Of a DNA stretch of 64,000 nt, positions 35,546 to 43,763 are shown in pieces. This stretch comes from Qipengyuania aurantiaca. GTDB taxonomy: Bacteria; Pseudomonadota; Alphaproteobacteria; Sphingomonadales; Sphingomonadaceae. The stretch is taken from assembly GCF_019711375.1 (NCBI RefSeq), contig NZ_CP081295.1, positions 1,612,001-1,676,000 of the forward strand, given 5' to 3'. The position numbers and the translations under genes are program-made. Position 1 is the first letter of the stretch. Every line of letters begins with the position of its first letter. Below the pieces are notes generated by a model, which was not told where the DNA came from, searched no databases, and saw nothing but the letters and a program-made list of their open reading frames with translations.

Positions 35546-35576
35546 GGGGCGGCCTTTAGCGGGCCGCCCCTTTTTT
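35546..35576. terminator. Bidirectional intrinsic terminator
   Basis: Perfect 9-bp stem GGGGCGGCC / GGCCGCCCC with a 7-nt loop, T6 on one side and A-rich on the other. It lies between the convergent OmpA-like and msrA genes. Confidence 0.9.
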
Positions 35577-35577
35577 G

Positions 35578-36114
35578 TTACGCGTCGTCCTTGAGATATT
35601 TCTGGAAGCTCTTCCTGAGCTTCATCAGTTTGGGCGGGATGACCGCGAGGCAATAGGGGTTCCGTTGGCCTTCGCCTTCCCAGTATTCCTGGTGGTAATC
35701 CTCTGCCGGATACCATTCGCCGGTTTCGATCGTCGTCACCGCACTCTGGCCGGGATGCTCCTCGTTCCAGCGGGCGATCGCCGCTTCGGCGGCCTCGCGC
35801 TGGTCTTCGGCGGGGAAGATGGCGCTGCGATATTGCGTGCCGATATCGTTGCCCTGCCGGTTGAGCTGGGTCGGATCGTGCGTGCCCATAAACACGTCGA
35901 GGATCTGATCGAGGCTGATCTGGTCCGCATCATAGGTCACGCGCACACCCTCGGCGTGGCCGGTGTTGCCGGTGCAGACTTCCTTGTAGGTCGGGTTGGG
36001 CTGGTCGCCTCCGATATAGCCGCTTTCGACGCCGGTGACGCCGATCACGTCCTTCATCACCGCCTCGGTGCACCAGAAGCACCCGCCCGCGACGATAACC
36101 TGTTCCTGAGCCAT
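35578..36114 (-). CDS. msrA: Peptide-methionine (S)-S-oxide reductase
   Basis: Reduces S-epimer methionine sulfoxide in proteins. 178 residues with the catalytic GGCFWCTEAVMKDVIGV and DPTQLNRQGNDIGTQYRSAI. Only one N-terminal Cys pair is visible (GCFWC), and no later CxxC resolving pair is obvious near the C-terminus. Located apart from msrB. Its stop lies two bases from the terminator shared with the OmpA-like gene. Confidence 0.95.
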   Translation of the reverse strand: MAQEQVIVAGGCFWCTEAVMKDVIGVTGVESGYIGGDQPNPTYKEVCTGNTGHAEGVRVTYDADQISLDQILDVFMGTHDPTQLNRQGNDIGTQYRSAIFPAEDQREAAEAAIARWNEEHPGQSAVTTIETGEWYPAEDYHQEYWEGEGQRNPYCLAVIPPKLMKLRKSFQKYLKDDA

Positions 36115-36218
36115 GTCTTTCTCCTTTGCCCGGCCATGTAGGAAGCGCAGGCACGCTTGTCATCGCCTGCGCGCACAGGCAGGAGGGCAGCAATCGTTTC
36201 ACAAGGGGAGACAGAACT

Positions 36219-37043
36219 ATGCGCTTTTTGCTTGCCGCCGCCGCGACCGCCCTGCTGGCATCGCCGCTTGCCGCCGACGATCATGTGCCGACTATCGGCG
36301 AGGTTCTCGAGGCGGACCTGCGCGACGACGATCGCGCGCGCGACCAGTACCGCCACCCCGAACAGACGCTCGACTTCTTCGGTGTCGAGCCCACCATGAC
36401 CGTGGCCGAGTTCGGCCCTGGCGGCGGCTGGTACACCCGTGTGCTAGCGCCCTATATCTCGCCCGCCGGCCGCTACATTGCGTTCCAACCCGATAGCGAC
36501 GGGCAGGACTATCGCGACCGCGCGCAGGAAGCGCGCGCCAAGAGCTGGACCGAGCGTTTCACTACGAGCGTGGGCGAAATGGCCGGCGTGAACGCAGCCA
36601 ATGTGACCGCCTTCGAGATCGACGAGATGCCCGAAGAGCTTGCCGGCACGGTCGACCGCGTGCTGATCTTCCGCTCGATGCATGGCCTCAACATGGGCAA
36701 CGAGGCCGATACAGTGCTGAAGGCGGCGCGCATGATGCTGAAGGACGACGGCATGGTCGGCGTGGTCCAGCACCGCGCTCCGAAGGGTGCGAGCTATGAC
36801 GATTACGGCGCCCGCCAGCGCGGCTATATGCGCACCGAGGACGTGGTGGCGATCTTCGAGGCTGCCGGTTTCGAACTGGCCGCCGAAAGCGAGATCAACG
36901 CCAATCCGCGCGATCCCGCCAATTGGGAGCGCGGCGTGTGGACCCTGCCTCCCGTCCTCCAGTTCGGTGACGAGGACCGCGCGCGCTACGAAGCGATCGG
37001 CGAAAGCGACCGGATGACGCTGCTTTTCAAGAAGGCCGACTGA
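36219..37043 (+). CDS. Exported class I SAM methyltransferase-like protein
   Basis: A 274-residue protein with an N-terminal signal peptide (MRFLLAAAATALLASPLAA) and a methyltransferase fold: motif I VAEFGPGGGWYTRVLAPY, post-motif LVFRS-type strand VLIFRSMHGLNM, and GVVQHRAPKGASYDDY. The exported location is unusual for a SAM enzyme, since SAM is cytosolic; the family occurs in several proteobacteria with unclear activity. AAGGGGAG lies 8 nt before the ATG, so the start is firm. Downstream, a strong hairpin precedes the SIMPL gene. Confidence 0.85.
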   Translation: MRFLLAAAATALLASPLAADDHVPTIGEVLEADLRDDDRARDQYRHPEQTLDFFGVEPTMTVAEFGPGGGWYTRVLAPYISPAGRYIAFQPDSDGQDYRDRAQEARAKSWTERFTTSVGEMAGVNAANVTAFEIDEMPEELAGTVDRVLIFRSMHGLNMGNEADTVLKAARMMLKDDGMVGVVQHRAPKGASYDDYGARQRGYMRTEDVVAIFEAAGFELAAESEINANPRDPANWERGVWTLPPVLQFGDEDRARYEAIGESDRMTLLFKKAD

Positions 37044-37078
37044 CCGCTTCGTCAGCCAGCGTTCATCTGAACACAGCC

Positions 37079-37119
37079 AATCCCCTCGATGTAATAGTGT
37101 TACATCGAGGGGATTTTTC
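37079..37119 (+). promoter_or_regulatory. Perfect hairpin with T-run just upstream of the SIMPL gene start
   Basis: A 16-bp perfect stem (37079-37094 with 37100-37115, loop TAGTG) followed by TTT, ending four bases before the ATG at 37120. The Shine-Dalgarno GAGGGG (37107-37112) lies inside the right arm. It would terminate transcription from the upstream gene and, if transcribed through, would hide the ribosome binding site. Dual role is inference. Confidence 0.7.
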
Positions 37120-37881
37120 ATGCATAAACTGATTCTGGCCGCTTCCGCCCCGCTGGCTCTCGCCGCCTGCGCCGACCGGAGCGACGAGGTTCGCGGTGTC
37201 GATCATGGCGAGACGCTGCTTTCCGTCAGCGCCAGCGGGCAGGCCGAAAGCCGACCCGACCGCGCGCAGTTCAACGCCGGTATCGAGACCTATTCGCGCA
37301 GCGCCAAGGCGGCGAGCGAGGCCAATGCCGAGAAGATCGCGGAAATCGTCGCGGCTTTGCGCGAACTGGGCGTCGAGGAGGACGATATCCAGACGCAGAA
37401 CGTCTCGGTGCGTCGGATCGACTGGGGCGACCGCAAGGGCCAGTACCAGGCGAGCAATGTGTTCGAAGTCACGATGGACAATCCCGATCGTGCGGGCGCT
37501 GCCGTCTCGGCGGTGACCGAGGCCGGGGCCAATGTCCTGTCCGGTCCCAGCCTCACCATGAGCGATCCCGAAGAGGTCGCCAACATCGCCTATGCCGATG
37601 CCTACAAGGCCGCCCGGGGCCGCGCCGAGGCCTATGCCGAAGCGGCAGGCATGGAGATCAGCCGCGTGCTCTACATCCGCGATGCGGGTGGGCAGCAGGG
37701 GCGGCAATGGCTGCGCGGAGCACAGGCCATGAACGAAATGGCCGCAGAAGTTGCCGCCCCTCCGCCGCCGGTAGCGCCGCCTCCGCCCATTCGGACACAG
37801 CAGTCCTCGCCCGGCATGATGATCGGCACCAGCCGCAGCCAAGTCTATATCCAGGTGGACTTCGCGCTGAAGGAGAAATAA
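37120..37881 (+). CDS. SIMPL domain (DUF541) lipoprotein
   Basis: A 253-residue exported protein of the SIMPL/BP26 family. The N-terminus MHKLILAASAPLALAACADRS is a lipoprotein signal with lipobox LAAC. The core matches: LSVSASGQAESRPDRAQFNAGIE, then DDIQTQNVSVRRI and VSAVTEAGANVLSGPSLTM. A Pro-rich linker (PPPPVAPPPPI) precedes a short last beta strand. SIMPL proteins form periplasmic channel-like octamers in Brucella BP26; function is unclear. The start sits just after a perfect RBS-sequestering hairpin. Confidence 0.85.
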   Translation: MHKLILAASAPLALAACADRSDEVRGVDHGETLLSVSASGQAESRPDRAQFNAGIETYSRSAKAASEANAEKIAEIVAALRELGVEEDDIQTQNVSVRRIDWGDRKGQYQASNVFEVTMDNPDRAGAAVSAVTEAGANVLSGPSLTMSDPEEVANIAYADAYKAARGRAEAYAEAAGMEISRVLYIRDAGGQQGRQWLRGAQAMNEMAAEVAAPPPPVAPPPPIRTQQSSPGMMIGTSRSQVYIQVDFALKEK

Positions 37882-37893
37882 CGCTCCTCTCCC

Positions 37894-38757
37894 ATGAGAG
37901 AACTTAGCGTTTCCGTCCTGCAGCTCGCCCTCGCGCGGGCTGACGAGGCCGACAATATTGCCGCCGTGGGCGCGCTAGTGGAAGAGGCCGCGGGCAAGGG
38001 CGCGCAGGTGATCCTGCCGCCCGAACTCTTCGCCGGCGACTATTTCTGCCGCGAGGAGGAGGAAGAGCTTTTCGCCCGCGCCCGCCCGCTGGCCGAAGAC
38101 CCGAGCGTGCGCGCCATGCAGGAGCTTGCCGGGAAGCTCGGCGTGGCCATCCCGACCAGCTTCTTCGAGCGCGACGGGCATCACTATTACAACACGCTCG
38201 CCATGATCGGCCCCGATGGCGAGATTATGGGCACCTATCGCAAGAGCCACATTCCCGATGGCCCGGGTTACGAGGAAAAATACTATTTCCGCCCCGGCAA
38301 CGACGGCTTCAAGGTGTGGGACGTGTTCGGCGCACGCATCGGCGTCGGCATCTGCTGGGACCAGTGGTATCCAGAATGCGCGCGGGTCATGGCGCTGAAG
38401 GGCGCCGAAGTGCTGTTCTATCCGACCGCGATCGGCTCTGAGCCTTACGACGCAGACCTCGACACCAGCCGTATGTGGCGGCGCGCGATGATCGGCCATG
38501 CGGTGTCGAACTGCATGCCCGTCTGCGCAGCCAACCGCATCGGCCACGAAGGCCCCGCCGACCGCCAGCAGAGCTTTTACGGCCACAGCTTCATCAGCGA
38601 CGAATGGGGCGATCTGACACAGGAATACGGCGCCTCCGACAGCGGCGTGCTGGTGCAGACGCTCGACCTCGACCGCGCGGCCAAGCACCGGGCCGGGATG
38701 GGCTTTTTCCGCGATCGCAGGCCGCAGCTCTACGGGCGGATCTGCGAGGATATCTAG
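37894..38757 (+). CDS. aguB: N-carbamoylputrescine amidase
   Basis: Hydrolyses N-carbamoylputrescine to putrescine, CO2 and ammonia (arginine decarboxylase route to polyamines). 287 residues in the nitrilase fold with catalytic Glu (LPPELFAGDYF), Lys (YRKSHIPDGPGYEEKYYF) and Cys (GVGICWDQWYPE). The DGPGYEEK and QWYPE signatures favour AguB over other nitrilases. No agmatine deiminase (aguA) is adjacent. A small gene and folK follow closely on the same strand. Confidence 0.92.
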   Translation: MRELSVSVLQLALARADEADNIAAVGALVEEAAGKGAQVILPPELFAGDYFCREEEEELFARARPLAEDPSVRAMQELAGKLGVAIPTSFFERDGHHYYNTLAMIGPDGEIMGTYRKSHIPDGPGYEEKYYFRPGNDGFKVWDVFGARIGVGICWDQWYPECARVMALKGAEVLFYPTAIGSEPYDADLDTSRMWRRAMIGHAVSNCMPVCAANRIGHEGPADRQQSFYGHSFISDEWGDLTQEYGASDSGVLVQTLDLDRAAKHRAGMGFFRDRRPQLYGRICEDI

Positions 38758-38758
38758 C

Positions 38759-39196
38759 TTGGGATCGGGTCGCGCCATCACTCAGGACCAGCTCGACCGG
38801 CTCTTCACTGCCGCGCTCGAGGCCGCCATCGGAAGGGTCGAGAAGGACGGGCATTTCCACCCGCTCGTTTTCGAACTGCGCCCCGGCGGCACGATCCAGG
38901 CGGTCGCGGTGCTGGAGACAGGCGTGACCGATACCTCGCGCGGCCCCGCCGACCGGATGGGGCAATTGCTGAAGCCCCGGGCGCAAGACGGCCGGATCGA
39001 GGCTTCGGCCATCGTCCGCATGCGCCAGCAGGAGCGCGCGCTCGAAGTGCGGCTGCGCGCGCCGAATTACTCGGCCGATATCGGCGTGCCCTTCACGCTG
39101 GAGACCTCGGGGCTGGTCAAGCGCCAGCGCCGCGTGGTGTTGGGCGCTTTCTCGGCAGAACCGGCCGGGAACGACGTGTTCGGGGGTGACGCGTGA
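38759..39196 (+). CDS. Conserved hypothetical protein
   Basis: About 145 residues, soluble, no signal. Mixed alpha/beta with the patch VFELRPGGTIQAVAVLE and ALEVRLRAPNYSADIGVPF. I do not recognise a family. The TTG at 38759 lies next to the aguB stop; no ATG or GTG gives a better start, so the N-terminus is uncertain. It overlaps folK by four bases (GTGA) and so is likely coupled to it. Confidence 0.6.
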   Translation: MGSGRAITQDQLDRLFTAALEAAIGRVEKDGHFHPLVFELRPGGTIQAVAVLETGVTDTSRGPADRMGQLLKPRAQDGRIEASAIVRMRQQERALEVRLRAPNYSADIGVPFTLETSGLVKRQRRVVLGAFSAEPAGNDVFGGDA

Positions 39197-39669
39197 CCGT
39201 CCACCGTTACATCCTCGCGCTCGGCTCGAACATGCGCGTGCCCGGTATCGGCAACCCACGCCGCGTGCTGGCGACGGCGCTGGATGCGATGGCGGAGCGG
39301 GAGATCGAAGTCATTGCAGCCTCGCGCATTATAAGCAGCCGTCCGGTCGGCCCTTCGCAGCGCCTCTATGCGAACGGGGCGGCGCTGGTCGAAACGCCCC
39401 ACGATCCCGAAACCATGCTGGACGAATTGCAGGCCCTCGAACGCCAGTTTGGACGCAAGCGTCGCGGGAGCCGCTGGCGCGGGCGGCCGCTCGATCTCGA
39501 TATCGTCTTGTGGAGCGGCGGGGCCTGGCTCTCGCCACAGCTGACGATCCCGCATCCCCTCTTCCGGCAGCGCGACTTCGTGGCCGGCCCCGCCGCGCGC
39601 GTCGCCGCCGACTGGCGCGATCCGGTGACCGGCCTCACCCTGCGTCAGATCGCAGCGCGCGTTTCCTGA
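39193..39669 (+). CDS. folK: 2-amino-4-hydroxy-6-hydroxymethyldihydropteridine diphosphokinase
   Basis: HPPK transfers pyrophosphate to the pterin in folate synthesis. 158 residues with RYILALGSNM, then FGRKRRGSRWRGRPLDLDIVLW (the conserved RWGPRxLDLDI-type motif) and TIPHPLFRQRDFVAGP. Start GTG 39193 overlaps the upstream gene. The 3' end overlaps the convergent acetyltransferase gene by about 35 bp. Confidence 0.92.
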   Translation: MTVHRYILALGSNMRVPGIGNPRRVLATALDAMAEREIEVIAASRIISSRPVGPSQRLYANGAALVETPHDPETMLDELQALERQFGRKRRGSRWRGRPLDLDIVLWSGGAWLSPQLTIPHPLFRQRDFVAGPAARVAADWRDPVTGLTLRQIAARVS

Positions 39670-40207
39670 CTTCGGTGGCGGGGTTGCCGCGGTAGATCGT
39701 CCAGCTTTCCGCATCCTCGAACAATGTCCCGCGCGCCGCGAGCACCGCCCCTTCGCCCATAGTGACACCCGGCCCGACGAAGGCCTCGGCGGCGACCCAG
39801 CAACGTTTCGAAATGTTGACCGGGCGCAGGACGAGCTGAAAATGGGTGTCGGAGGTGTCATGGGTTGAGGCGCAGATATGCGCACGCTGGGAAACAACAC
39901 TGTCGGCGCCGATCGAAATTCGTCCCTGGTTGTAGAGGATCGCGCCGGGACCGATCAGCGCGTTGTCGCCGAGCTCCAGATTAGCGGGATGCCAGATCCG
40001 CGCGCTCGCGTGAACCCGCACATTTTCGCCCAGCTTCGCCCCGAACAGCCGCAGCACCAGCGCCCGCCAGCCGTGGAGCGGCGGCGGCGTCCAGCGCGCG
40101 AGCACGAGCCAGGCCGCCATCCACACGGCCCGCGCCAGCCGGTTGCCCAGCGAAAAGGAGGGGCCCCCGCTGCCGGCCTTCGATTGTCGCGCGTCGAGCG
40201 GCTCCAT
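39635..40207 (-). CDS. WcaF-like hexapeptide acetyltransferase
   Basis: A 190-residue left-handed beta-helix acyltransferase. Hexapeptide repeats are seen around VHASARIWHPANLELGDNALIGPGAILYNQG and RCWVAAEAFVGPGVTMGEGAVLAA; the His of SQRAHICASTHD is the catalytic type. Similar proteins act in exopolysaccharide or colanic-acid synthesis, adding acetyl groups to sugars. No glycan cluster surrounds it. The ATG at 40207 is preferred to a GTG at 40216. Confidence 0.85.
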   Translation of the reverse strand: MEPLDARQSKAGSGGPSFSLGNRLARAVWMAAWLVLARWTPPPLHGWRALVLRLFGAKLGENVRVHASARIWHPANLELGDNALIGPGAILYNQGRISIGADSVVSQRAHICASTHDTSDTHFQLVLRPVNISKRCWVAAEAFVGPGVTMGEGAVLAARGTLFEDAESWTIYRGNPATEVRKRALRSDAG

Positions 40208-40275
40208 TGCCCCCACCTTTCCCTAGCCAACCACGCCTAATTGCCGCGCAGGTGCAAAAGCAAGCCAAACCACGC

Positions 40276-40304
40276 TTGACCGCTCCCGATCACCTCCCTA
40301 GGTG
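40276..40304 (+). promoter_or_regulatory. Predicted promoter of tRNA-Lys
   Basis: TTGACC (40276-40281), 17-bp spacer, TAGGTG (40299-40304), preceded by GC. It places a start site near 40311, just before the tRNA. The layout matches the rpmH and rpsT promoters. Confidence 0.5.
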
Positions 40305-40315
40305 GCGGGCGTGGT

Positions 40316-40392
<77 letters not shown>

Positions 40393-40438
40393 CCTTCGCA
40401 CCTCCCCCGCGTGATGTGTGATCTTCCAAAATTTTCAT

Positions 40439-41986
40439 TTATGCCGGGGCCGGGTTCCCGGACACTCCGCTCGCTTGCTCGATGAAGCGCCGGTGGTCGG
40501 GCAGGCGCGCGCCGCTCTGGCGCAGCGATTGCGCGATGTGGGCGATCCGAGAGGCGATTGCCCCCGCATCGGCGCGCGCGGTGAGCGGGTGCGGTGAATC
40601 CGGAAGCAGGTTCTGGCCGATGAGCAGCGAGGTCCACGAGGTCTGCTGGAACAGGTGGCCGCCGTCGATGGCGAGGCTTCCATGCGCCTGCCAGAGATCG
40701 AGGCTCGCGGCGAGGCTGTCGGGGACCTCCATCGCGGCGCAATGGCGCCAGAATTCCGAATCCTGCCGCTGCGTCACCTTGTAATGCGCGATGATGAAAT
40801 CGCGAACCTGCAGCCATTCCGCTTCGGACTGGCGATTGAAGTGATCACGCTCGCGGCTCGCTCCTGCATGCCCTGGAAACAGCTTCACGAAACGCTCCAG
40901 ACCCGATTGGACCAGATGGATGCTGGTTGATTCCAGAGGTTCGAGAAACCCTGCGGCAAGGCCAAGGCCGAGGACGTTGCCCGACCAAGGATTGCGGCGG
41001 CGTCCGGTGGCGAAACGCAGGACGCGCGGCTCACCCTTTGGTGTCCCCGTGAGATTGGCGAGAAATCGTGCGAGCGCGTCCTCATCGCTTGAAAAGCGGC
41101 TCGAATAGACGTGGCCATTGCCGGTTCGTGACTGGAGCGGAATATTCCACTGCCACCCGGTCTCGTGCGCAATGGCCCGCGTGAAGGGAGCGATGGCTTC
41201 GCTGGCGGGATCGGTCTGGACCACCACCGCGCAGTCGGCGGGCAAGTAGTTCGACCAGTCGTCGAACTCCTCTTTCATGGCGTCCCCAAGCAGCAGGCTG
41301 CGGAACCCAGAGCAGTCGATGAAGAAGTCGGCCGCCAGCTCGCGACCGTCCTCCAGTGCCACCTGCGTGATGTCGCCGCTTTCGCCGTTGCGGTGGGCAT
41401 GGGCGATCCGGCCTTCCGTCCGCATTACCCCTCGGCTTTCCGCGAGGCTTCTAAGATAACGGCCATAGGCAAGCGCATCGAAATGGTAGGCGTGGGGAAG
41501 CAGGCGCGACAGCTCGCTGCCCGGTCGCTGATCGATCGCGAAACGGTTCTCGTCGGCTGCCACACGCCCGAGGAACATGTCTTCCCACTTCGGATAACCG
41601 CTACTCTCGGCCTCACGTCCCAACAGCCACCAGTGATGAAGCGGGACCAGCGCATCCAGTTCCTGCGCCGTATGCCCGAAGGCGTGAATGTAGCGCTCGT
41701 CCTGGCGTCCCCAGTTCTCGAACTGGATGCCGATCTTATACGTGGCATCGGTGGCGCGGAGAAATTCCGCCTCGTCGACTCCGGCCAGCCGGTTGAATTC
41801 ACGGATGGGCGGGATCGTCGCTTCGCCAACACCGACGATGCCGATGTCGTCGCTTTCGACAAGCTCGATTGCGACAGTCCGGCCCAGCGCCCTCGACAAA
41901 AAGGCCGCGGCCATCCAGCCGGCCGACCCGCCTCCCACGATCAGCAGCTTGCGGATGGGCCTTGTGCCGCGTCTGGCGTCAGTCAT
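40439..41986 (-). CDS. Tryptophan-halogenase family flavin-dependent halogenase
   Basis: A 515-residue FADH2-dependent halogenase relative. FAD motif GGGSAGWMAAAFLSRAL (from residue 18), GVGEATIPPI, a Lys at residue 84 (DATYKIGIQF) matching the catalytic Lys of PrnA/RebH, the diagnostic GWQWNIP (WxWxIP) near residue 277, and LGLAAGFLEPLESTSIH. It should use HOCl/HOBr formed at flavin to halogenate an aromatic substrate. No flavin reductase is adjacent. The ATG overlaps the TPR-sulfotransferase stop by eight bases (ATGACTGA), so it is coupled. Substrate unknown. Confidence 0.9.
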   Translation of the reverse strand: MTDARRGTRPIRKLLIVGGGSAGWMAAAFLSRALGRTVAIELVESDDIGIVGVGEATIPPIREFNRLAGVDEAEFLRATDATYKIGIQFENWGRQDERYIHAFGHTAQELDALVPLHHWWLLGREAESSGYPKWEDMFLGRVAADENRFAIDQRPGSELSRLLPHAYHFDALAYGRYLRSLAESRGVMRTEGRIAHAHRNGESGDITQVALEDGRELAADFFIDCSGFRSLLLGDAMKEEFDDWSNYLPADCAVVVQTDPASEAIAPFTRAIAHETGWQWNIPLQSRTGNGHVYSSRFSSDEDALARFLANLTGTPKGEPRVLRFATGRRRNPWSGNVLGLGLAAGFLEPLESTSIHLVQSGLERFVKLFPGHAGASRERDHFNRQSEAEWLQVRDFIIAHYKVTQRQDSEFWRHCAAMEVPDSLAASLDLWQAHGSLAIDGGHLFQQTSWTSLLIGQNLLPDSPHPLTARADAGAIASRIAHIAQSLRQSGARLPDHRRFIEQASGVSGNPAPA

Positions 41987-43763
41987 CGCCCAGGGCCTCG
42001 CGCAAGGGGGCGAGGTGGTCGGCATAGGTTTGCCAGGAACCGATGCCGCGTCGATTCAGAGGCTGGCGAACCTGTTCCGAACTCGCGGTCGCTACCGGTG
42101 CGTTGGAGCGGTGGAAGTCGAGCATGCTGTCCTCGTAAGGGATGCCCAGAAAACCGGCGACTCCGGTCAGGACCGACTCGGGCTCATCGACCAGTTCCTC
42201 GTAGCGCACCAGCATGATCCGGTCCGGGAAGGCTTCGCGCATTCCGTCGGTGAACTCGACATAGGTGCGGTAAAAACGTCCGATGTCGTGCAGATTGTTC
42301 GAAGCAGCATGGCCCTTCGAAAACAGCGTGCGGTAGTTCGACCAGCAGCAGTCCATCGGATCGCGGCGAATGTCGATTATCCGCGCCTCGGGCATGGCGC
42401 GCAGGATGAGCGAGAGGTGCCGCCAATTCATGTGCATCTTGTCGATCGCGAGATCGGCGTCGGGTCGCATCGCTTCGGCCATGCGCTCGCAATACCACTT
42501 GCCCTGCGCAGCCAGGGTTTCGGGCGACAAATCCGCGATCACTTCGTTGAGCTTCTCGCTGCCTTTGGTGAGTTCGAGGCGTTTGACCATGTGCGGGATG
42601 ATCTGCAATTCGCCCAAGGCTTCCACGCGGGGGCTTTGCGCAAGCATGCGCTCCAGCAGTGTGGAGCCTGCGCGGGGCATGCCAACCATGAAGACCGGCG
42701 TAACCGGCTTGCTTCCGGCAGCAGCGCTGGGCAGTCCGCCGGGCACGCGAAGCCGTTCAAGCTGGTCCATCATGCGGGCATGGAACTGGCTTGCCGAATG
42801 CGATTCCTGCTTGGCGCGCACGGCGTTTCCGGAGGCGAATTGGGCAAAGGCCTCGTCATGCTCCCCGCGCGCGTGCAGCGCGATGGCGAGCGCGAAATGG
42901 AGATTGGTCTTCGCCTCCGCCGGGATGCTTTGGCTAGCAAGGAGATCTCGCAGGGTCGACACATCGGCATCGGTGATCGAGGACGCGTCGAGGTCCGCCA
43001 TGCTCCACCAGCTTCGCGCGTGATCGGGCGCCAGCTCGAGCGCCCGGCGGTAGGCTTCCAGGGCTTCTTCGCGCCGCCCGGAAAACCGCAGCGCATCGGC
43101 GTGATCGGCGTGAAGGTCGGGAGATTTCGGCTCGAGGGTCAGCAGCCGCTCCGTCGTGCGCACGCAGGCTTCGAAATTACCCGCCCCGTTGGAAAGGCGA
43201 TTGCTGAGCGCGAGGAGCGAGCGGTTGTCGGGTGCCGAGGCGAGCAGGAAATCAAGCTCCTTGCGCGCGTCCACCAGCTGGTCGGACAGCATCAGGGCGT
43301 TGACCAGAAGAACGCGGGCATGGCCGAAACCGGGCGCACGTTCAAGGACCGCGCGCAAGAGAGGGATCGCCTTGTCGGTCAGGCCGATCCCGAGCGCGCT
43401 CTCGGCCGACAGGGTGAGCCCGGCGAGATCCTTGGGAAAGGCACGGATATGCTGCGCGGCCAGCTCGCTCGCGCGGGCGAAATCACCTTCGGCGAGGGCC
43501 TTTGCGGCCTGCTGGAGGACGGGGTAGCGGCGCCCCTCCTCGAGCGCGACGAGTTCGGCGCGCGCAGCGTATTGGTGTTCCCCGCGCGCGCGGTGCGCGG
43601 CGGCCGCAATCCGCAGGGCGCGCGGTTCTCGTCCATCCTTCCGCAAGATCACCTGCGCTTGCTGGAGCGCGGCATTCGCGTCGATCCCTAGCAATTCCTC
43701 ACCCCTGGCGATCGCTTCGTCGAGCGATCCGGGAGCGATCCGGGTGTTTGGCTCCTGCGCCAT
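41979..43763 (-). CDS. TPR-repeat sulfotransferase
   Basis: A 594-residue cytosolic-type protein. The N-terminal ~300 residues are tetratricopeptide repeats (for example ALRIAAAAHRARGEHQYAA, ALRFSGRREEALEAYRRAL). The C-terminal ~280 residues are a PAPS-dependent sulfotransferase with 5'-phosphosulfate loop VGMPRAGSTLLERML and 3'-phosphate motif RRDPMDCCWSNYRTLF; RYEELVDEPESVL follows. TPR-sulfotransferases are common in alphaproteobacteria and their targets are mostly unknown; TPRs suggest a protein or peptide partner. Its ATG overlaps the upstream stop by one base (TAATG). Confidence 0.9.
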   Translation of the reverse strand: MAQEPNTRIAPGSLDEAIARGEELLGIDANAALQQAQVILRKDGREPRALRIAAAAHRARGEHQYAARAELVALEEGRRYPVLQQAAKALAEGDFARASELAAQHIRAFPKDLAGLTLSAESALGIGLTDKAIPLLRAVLERAPGFGHARVLLVNALMLSDQLVDARKELDFLLASAPDNRSLLALSNRLSNGAGNFEACVRTTERLLTLEPKSPDLHADHADALRFSGRREEALEAYRRALELAPDHARSWWSMADLDASSITDADVSTLRDLLASQSIPAEAKTNLHFALAIALHARGEHDEAFAQFASGNAVRAKQESHSASQFHARMMDQLERLRVPGGLPSAAAGSKPVTPVFMVGMPRAGSTLLERMLAQSPRVEALGELQIIPHMVKRLELTKGSEKLNEVIADLSPETLAAQGKWYCERMAEAMRPDADLAIDKMHMNWRHLSLILRAMPEARIIDIRRDPMDCCWSNYRTLFSKGHAASNNLHDIGRFYRTYVEFTDGMREAFPDRIMLVRYEELVDEPESVLTGVAGFLGIPYEDSMLDFHRSNAPVATASSEQVRQPLNRRGIGSWQTYADHLAPLREALGDD

